A DNA stretch of 64,000 nt from UBA2336 sp965227265. GTDB taxonomy: Bacteria; Bacteroidota; Bacteroidia; Cytophagales; Cyclobacteriaceae. The stretch is taken from NCBI GenBank assembly GCA_965227265.1, contig OZ245738.1:2728001-2792000 (forward strand), written 5' to 3'. A program made the translations under genes and the position numbers. Below are positions 61,977 through 64,000 of this stretch, piece after piece; the first letter of the stretch is position 1; each line of letters starts with the position of its first letter. Below the pieces are notes generated by a model. The model searched no databases. It was given only the letters and a program-made list of their open reading frames with translations, and had not been told where the DNA came from.

Positions 61977-64000
61977 ATGCTCTCAACTTCCCACAGGGGC
62001 CTACTAATACTTGTCTTATTACTTGCGGGGATCCGTTTGTCAGCCCAAATTAGCAGTGACTTTTCCGGTAACGCAGATGGCTGGACAACACCCAACGATG
62101 CAGACGGAACGATCGCTTATTCAGCCACAGGCGGAAACCCCGGTGGTTTTGTTTTCGGAACTCCATTCTCCTTTAACCTTGGCGCAGGTACAATTTATGT
62201 TCCCTTCTATTTTGTGGCGCCTGGAAAATTTTCAGGCAACAGAAGCGGATATTATAATGGAACGCTGCGATATGATATTCAGCAAAGCTCAACGGGTACG
62301 CCCAATGTATATGCTGAAGTAATCATTACCAATAGTGCAGGCATTTCCTTGTATTATTATCCCTCAACCCCGCACCAACCTGTGGCAGCGCCTGCATGGA
62401 CAACCTTCTCGATTCGAATGAGCAATGCTTCCGGATTTTGGAAAACAGCGGATAGTCCTACAGGCCCATTAGCCACCGAAGCACAGGTGCTTAACATGCT
62501 TACCAACCTGGAAGATTTAAACATACGTGGACTTTACCGGGATGCCAACACAACTAACCGTCTTGATAATGTTACGCTGATGCCGCCCATTGTCATCAAT
62601 ACTCAACCAACATCAACTCCAATTTGTAATGGAGCAACAGCAACCTTTACAACAGCAGCTTCCGGCAATCCAAGCATCACCTATCAATGGCAACGCGAAA
62701 CAACTCCAGGTGTTTGGACTAACGTAACCAATGGCGGTGGTTATTCAGGTGCAACGACTGCAACACTTTCCATAAACACAACCGGAAATTTTGGAGCTGG
62801 AAATTATCGCGCGCGCGTTTCAGGAACTGCAGTGTTAGATGAATTTACAAATTCTGCCACATTAACCATTAATGCATTACCAACTGCTCCAACAACAACG
62901 GGCAACTCAGCCTGTACAGCTACAACGGCAGCGGTTACGTTATCTGCTGCGGGCGGATCGGCCGGACAATATCGCTGGTATACTGTGGCAACATTAGGAA
63001 CTCCTATTGCCGGACAAACAAACAACAACTATACTACTCCTCTTATTTCAGCAACAACAATTTACTATGTTGCAATAAATAATGGCACGTGTCAAAGCAC
63101 TCGCACTCCGGTAACTGCAACCATTAACACACCACCAAACGCTCCAATTACAACGGGAAGCTCAGTCTGTACAGCTACTTCAGCAACGTTAACATTATCG
63201 GCTTCGGGCGGATCGGCCGGACAATATCGCTGGTATATTGTCGCTACGTTAGGAACACCCCTTGCCGGACAAACCAATAGCACGTTTACAACTCCGGCAC
63301 TTTCTACTACCACTATCTATTATGTTTCCATAAACAATGGAACATGTGAAGGCAATCGTACTCCGGTAACGGCAACCATCAACACACCTCCAAACGCACC
63401 GTCTGCTAATGGGAATGCCTCGTGTGGAGCAGCTGCAATTACATTATCTGCTTCTGGTGGATCAGCGGGACAATATCGCTGGTATACGGTTGCAACTTTA
63501 GGGTCCCCCATCGCGGGACAAACAAATAGTACATATACTACTGCTGTAATTTCAGCAACCACAAATTATTTTGTAGCCATTAATAACGGAACATGCGAGA
63601 GTACTCGAACCGTAGTAACGGCTACAATCAACACACCTCCTAATGCACCTACTGTAACTGGGGCAGCATCGTGCCCAGCAGCAAGTGTAACACTTTCTGC
63701 TTCCGGAGGATCGAATGGTCAATATCGCTGGTATACCAATGCAACCGGCCCTGCAATTTCGGGAGAAACAAATGCCACGTATGCAACACCGGTATTAAGC
63801 ACAACAACAATCTACTATGTTTCCATAAACAATGGCACTTGCGAAAGTATACGCGAGCCTGTTACTGCTACAGTTGCTGAACCCGGTTGTGACAATCATC
63901 CACCCGTGATTGAGACGACACCTGTATCAACTCAAATTGAAGGCATCATAACTTTAGACTTAACCAGTCTGATCAGTGATAGCGATGATAACATTGATCT
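61977..64000 (+). CDS. Large repeat-containing surface protein (laminin-B-like plus Ig_7-like repeats), 3' truncated
   Basis: The ATG at 61977 opens a frame that stays open to the window edge (674 codons). A signal peptide (about 1-25, R-L-S-A-Q) is followed by a laminin-B/IV-like domain (about 27-200, D-F-S-G-N-A-D-G-W to N-V-T-L), an Ig-like module (about 205-300, N-T-Q-P-T-S-T-P-I-C) and four tandem Ig-like repeats of the CHU_C-associated type (each about 83 residues, core G-Q-Y-R-W-Y, ending T-x-T-x-V-T-A-T-I). The last residues begin a new module (P-P-V-I-E-T-T-P). Proteins of this build usually end in a type IX secretion C-terminal domain, which is not in the window. Confidence 0.85.
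   Translation, partial: MLSTSHRGLLILVLLLAGIRLSAQISSDFSGNADGWTTPNDADGTIAYSATGGNPGGFVFGTPFSFNLGAGTIYVPFYFVAPGKFSGNRSGYYNGTLRYDIQQSSTGTPNVYAEVIITNSAGISLYYYPSTPHQPVAAPAWTTFSIRMSNASGFWKTADSPTGPLATEAQVLNMLTNLEDLNIRGLYRDANTTNRLDNVTLMPPIVINTQPTSTPICNGATATFTTAASGNPSITYQWQRETTPGVWTNVTNGGGYSGATTATLSINTTGNFGAGNYRARVSGTAVLDEFTNSATLTINALPTAPTTTGNSACTATTAAVTLSAAGGSAGQYRWYTVATLGTPIAGQTNNNYTTPLISATTIYYVAINNGTCQSTRTPVTATINTPPNAPITTGSSVCTATSATLTLSASGGSAGQYRWYIVATLGTPLAGQTNSTFTTPALSTTTIYYVSINNGTCEGNRTPVTATINTPPNAPSANGNASCGAAAITLSASGGSAGQYRWYTVATLGSPIAGQTNSTYTTAVISATTNYFVAINNGTCESTRTVVTATINTPPNAPTVTGAASCPAASVTLSASGGSNGQYRWYTNATGPAISGETNATYATPVLSTTTIYYVSINNGTCESIREPVTATVAEPGCDNHPPVIETTPVSTQIEGIITLDLTSLISDSDDNID
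62875..63873 (+). repeat. Four tandem coding repeats of about 250 bp
   Basis: The conserved GGATC-type anchor in the G-Q-Y-R-W-Y coding core occurs at 62955, 63210, 63459 and 63708, giving spacings of 255, 249 and 249 bases. Repeats 1-3 share long nearly identical stretches, and the fourth is more divergent. All keep the reading frame, as expected for recent in-frame duplication. Confidence 0.85.

Noticed and set aside
62011..62322. 103-codon plus-strand ORF and minus-strand ORFs at 62804-63562
   Set aside because: They are alternative-frame products of the repeat-rich surface protein gene. Their apparent similarity to one another comes from the tandem repeats.
62875..63873. Possible CRISPR-like array
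   Set aside because: The repeat period is about 250 bases, the repeats are coding and in frame, and there are no short spacers.
1..64000. tRNA, rRNA, IS or prophage content
   Set aside because: No clover-leaf-like tRNA sequence, rRNA segment, transposase, integrase or attachment-site repeat was seen in the short intergenic spaces.

Overview
The window looks like chromosomal DNA from a free-living Bacteroidota bacterium, most likely class Cytophagia (Cytophagales). The evidence is a SusC/SusD pair with lipoprotein partners, many secreted or lipid-anchored proteins with N-terminal signals, histidine kinases of the HisKA_3 type carrying TPR or beta-propeller sensors, LytTR and NarL/LuxR regulators, a DUF2851 protein, a LolA/FtsK/PyrF neighbourhood, an Ig-repeat surface protein of the kind exported by type IX secretion, and promoter-like boxes close to the Bacteroidota TTTG / TAnnTTTG pattern. 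No rRNA, tRNA, insertion sequence, prophage or CRISPR array was seen.

Layout. 1-1182: the tail of an NTF2-like gene and a secreted metallo-beta-lactamase-fold hydrolase. 1199-8008 (minus): a secreted protein of unknown function, then a Sus-type uptake locus (SusC, SusD, two lipoproteins) closed by a strong hairpin terminator. 8400-12683 (minus): a two-component propeller kinase with two paralogous NarL-type response regulators, probably controlling the adjacent Sus locus. 13001-19312 (minus): a tripartite RND efflux operon (adaptor, pump, outer-membrane factor) preceded by a small membrane protein. 19480-24427: zinc alcohol dehydrogenase, a 25-residue lysine-rich peptide gene, an M14 carboxypeptidase and a divergent secreted protein of unknown function. 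24567-29260 (minus): two tandem paralogous TPR histidine kinases and one response regulator. 29332-34255 (minus): a ComEA-like helix-hairpin-helix protein overlapping a 1339-residue SF1 helicase with a nuclease-like tail.

34392-37110: a sigma-70/ECF factor, its membrane partner, a membrane-bound LytTR regulator and a small secreted protein, with ACCCCA motifs between them. 37321-45777: S1/P1 nuclease, an FtsX-type ABC permease, DUF1801, a lone receiver protein, an MltD-like LysM transglycosylase, an O-methyltransferase, an M16 peptidase and a small conserved-looking protein. 45861-54164 (minus): nucleoside phosphorylase, PglD/NeuD-like acetyltransferase, polytopic membrane protein, DUF2851, pyrF, lolA and ftsK. 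54273-61803 (plus): a tightly packed operon of TPR kinase, NarL regulator, DUF2306 membrane protein, membrane dipeptidase, NTF2-like protein, a second DUF2306-like membrane protein and a frameshifted beta-lactamase-fold gene. 61977-64000: the first 674 codons of a repeat-rich surface protein that runs off the window.

The strongest leads are: the HK-RR / DUF2306 / dipeptidase / beta-lactamase-fold operon with its apparent CTG start and broken last gene; the ComEA-helicase pair with a degenerate nuclease-like tail; the two multi-component signalling clusters (one kinase with two regulators, and two kinases with one regulator); the lysine-rich micro-protein; and a 20-base palindromic motif found at two loci about 16 kb apart. 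None of these is proven to be a new system. The inferences rest on family recognition by eye.
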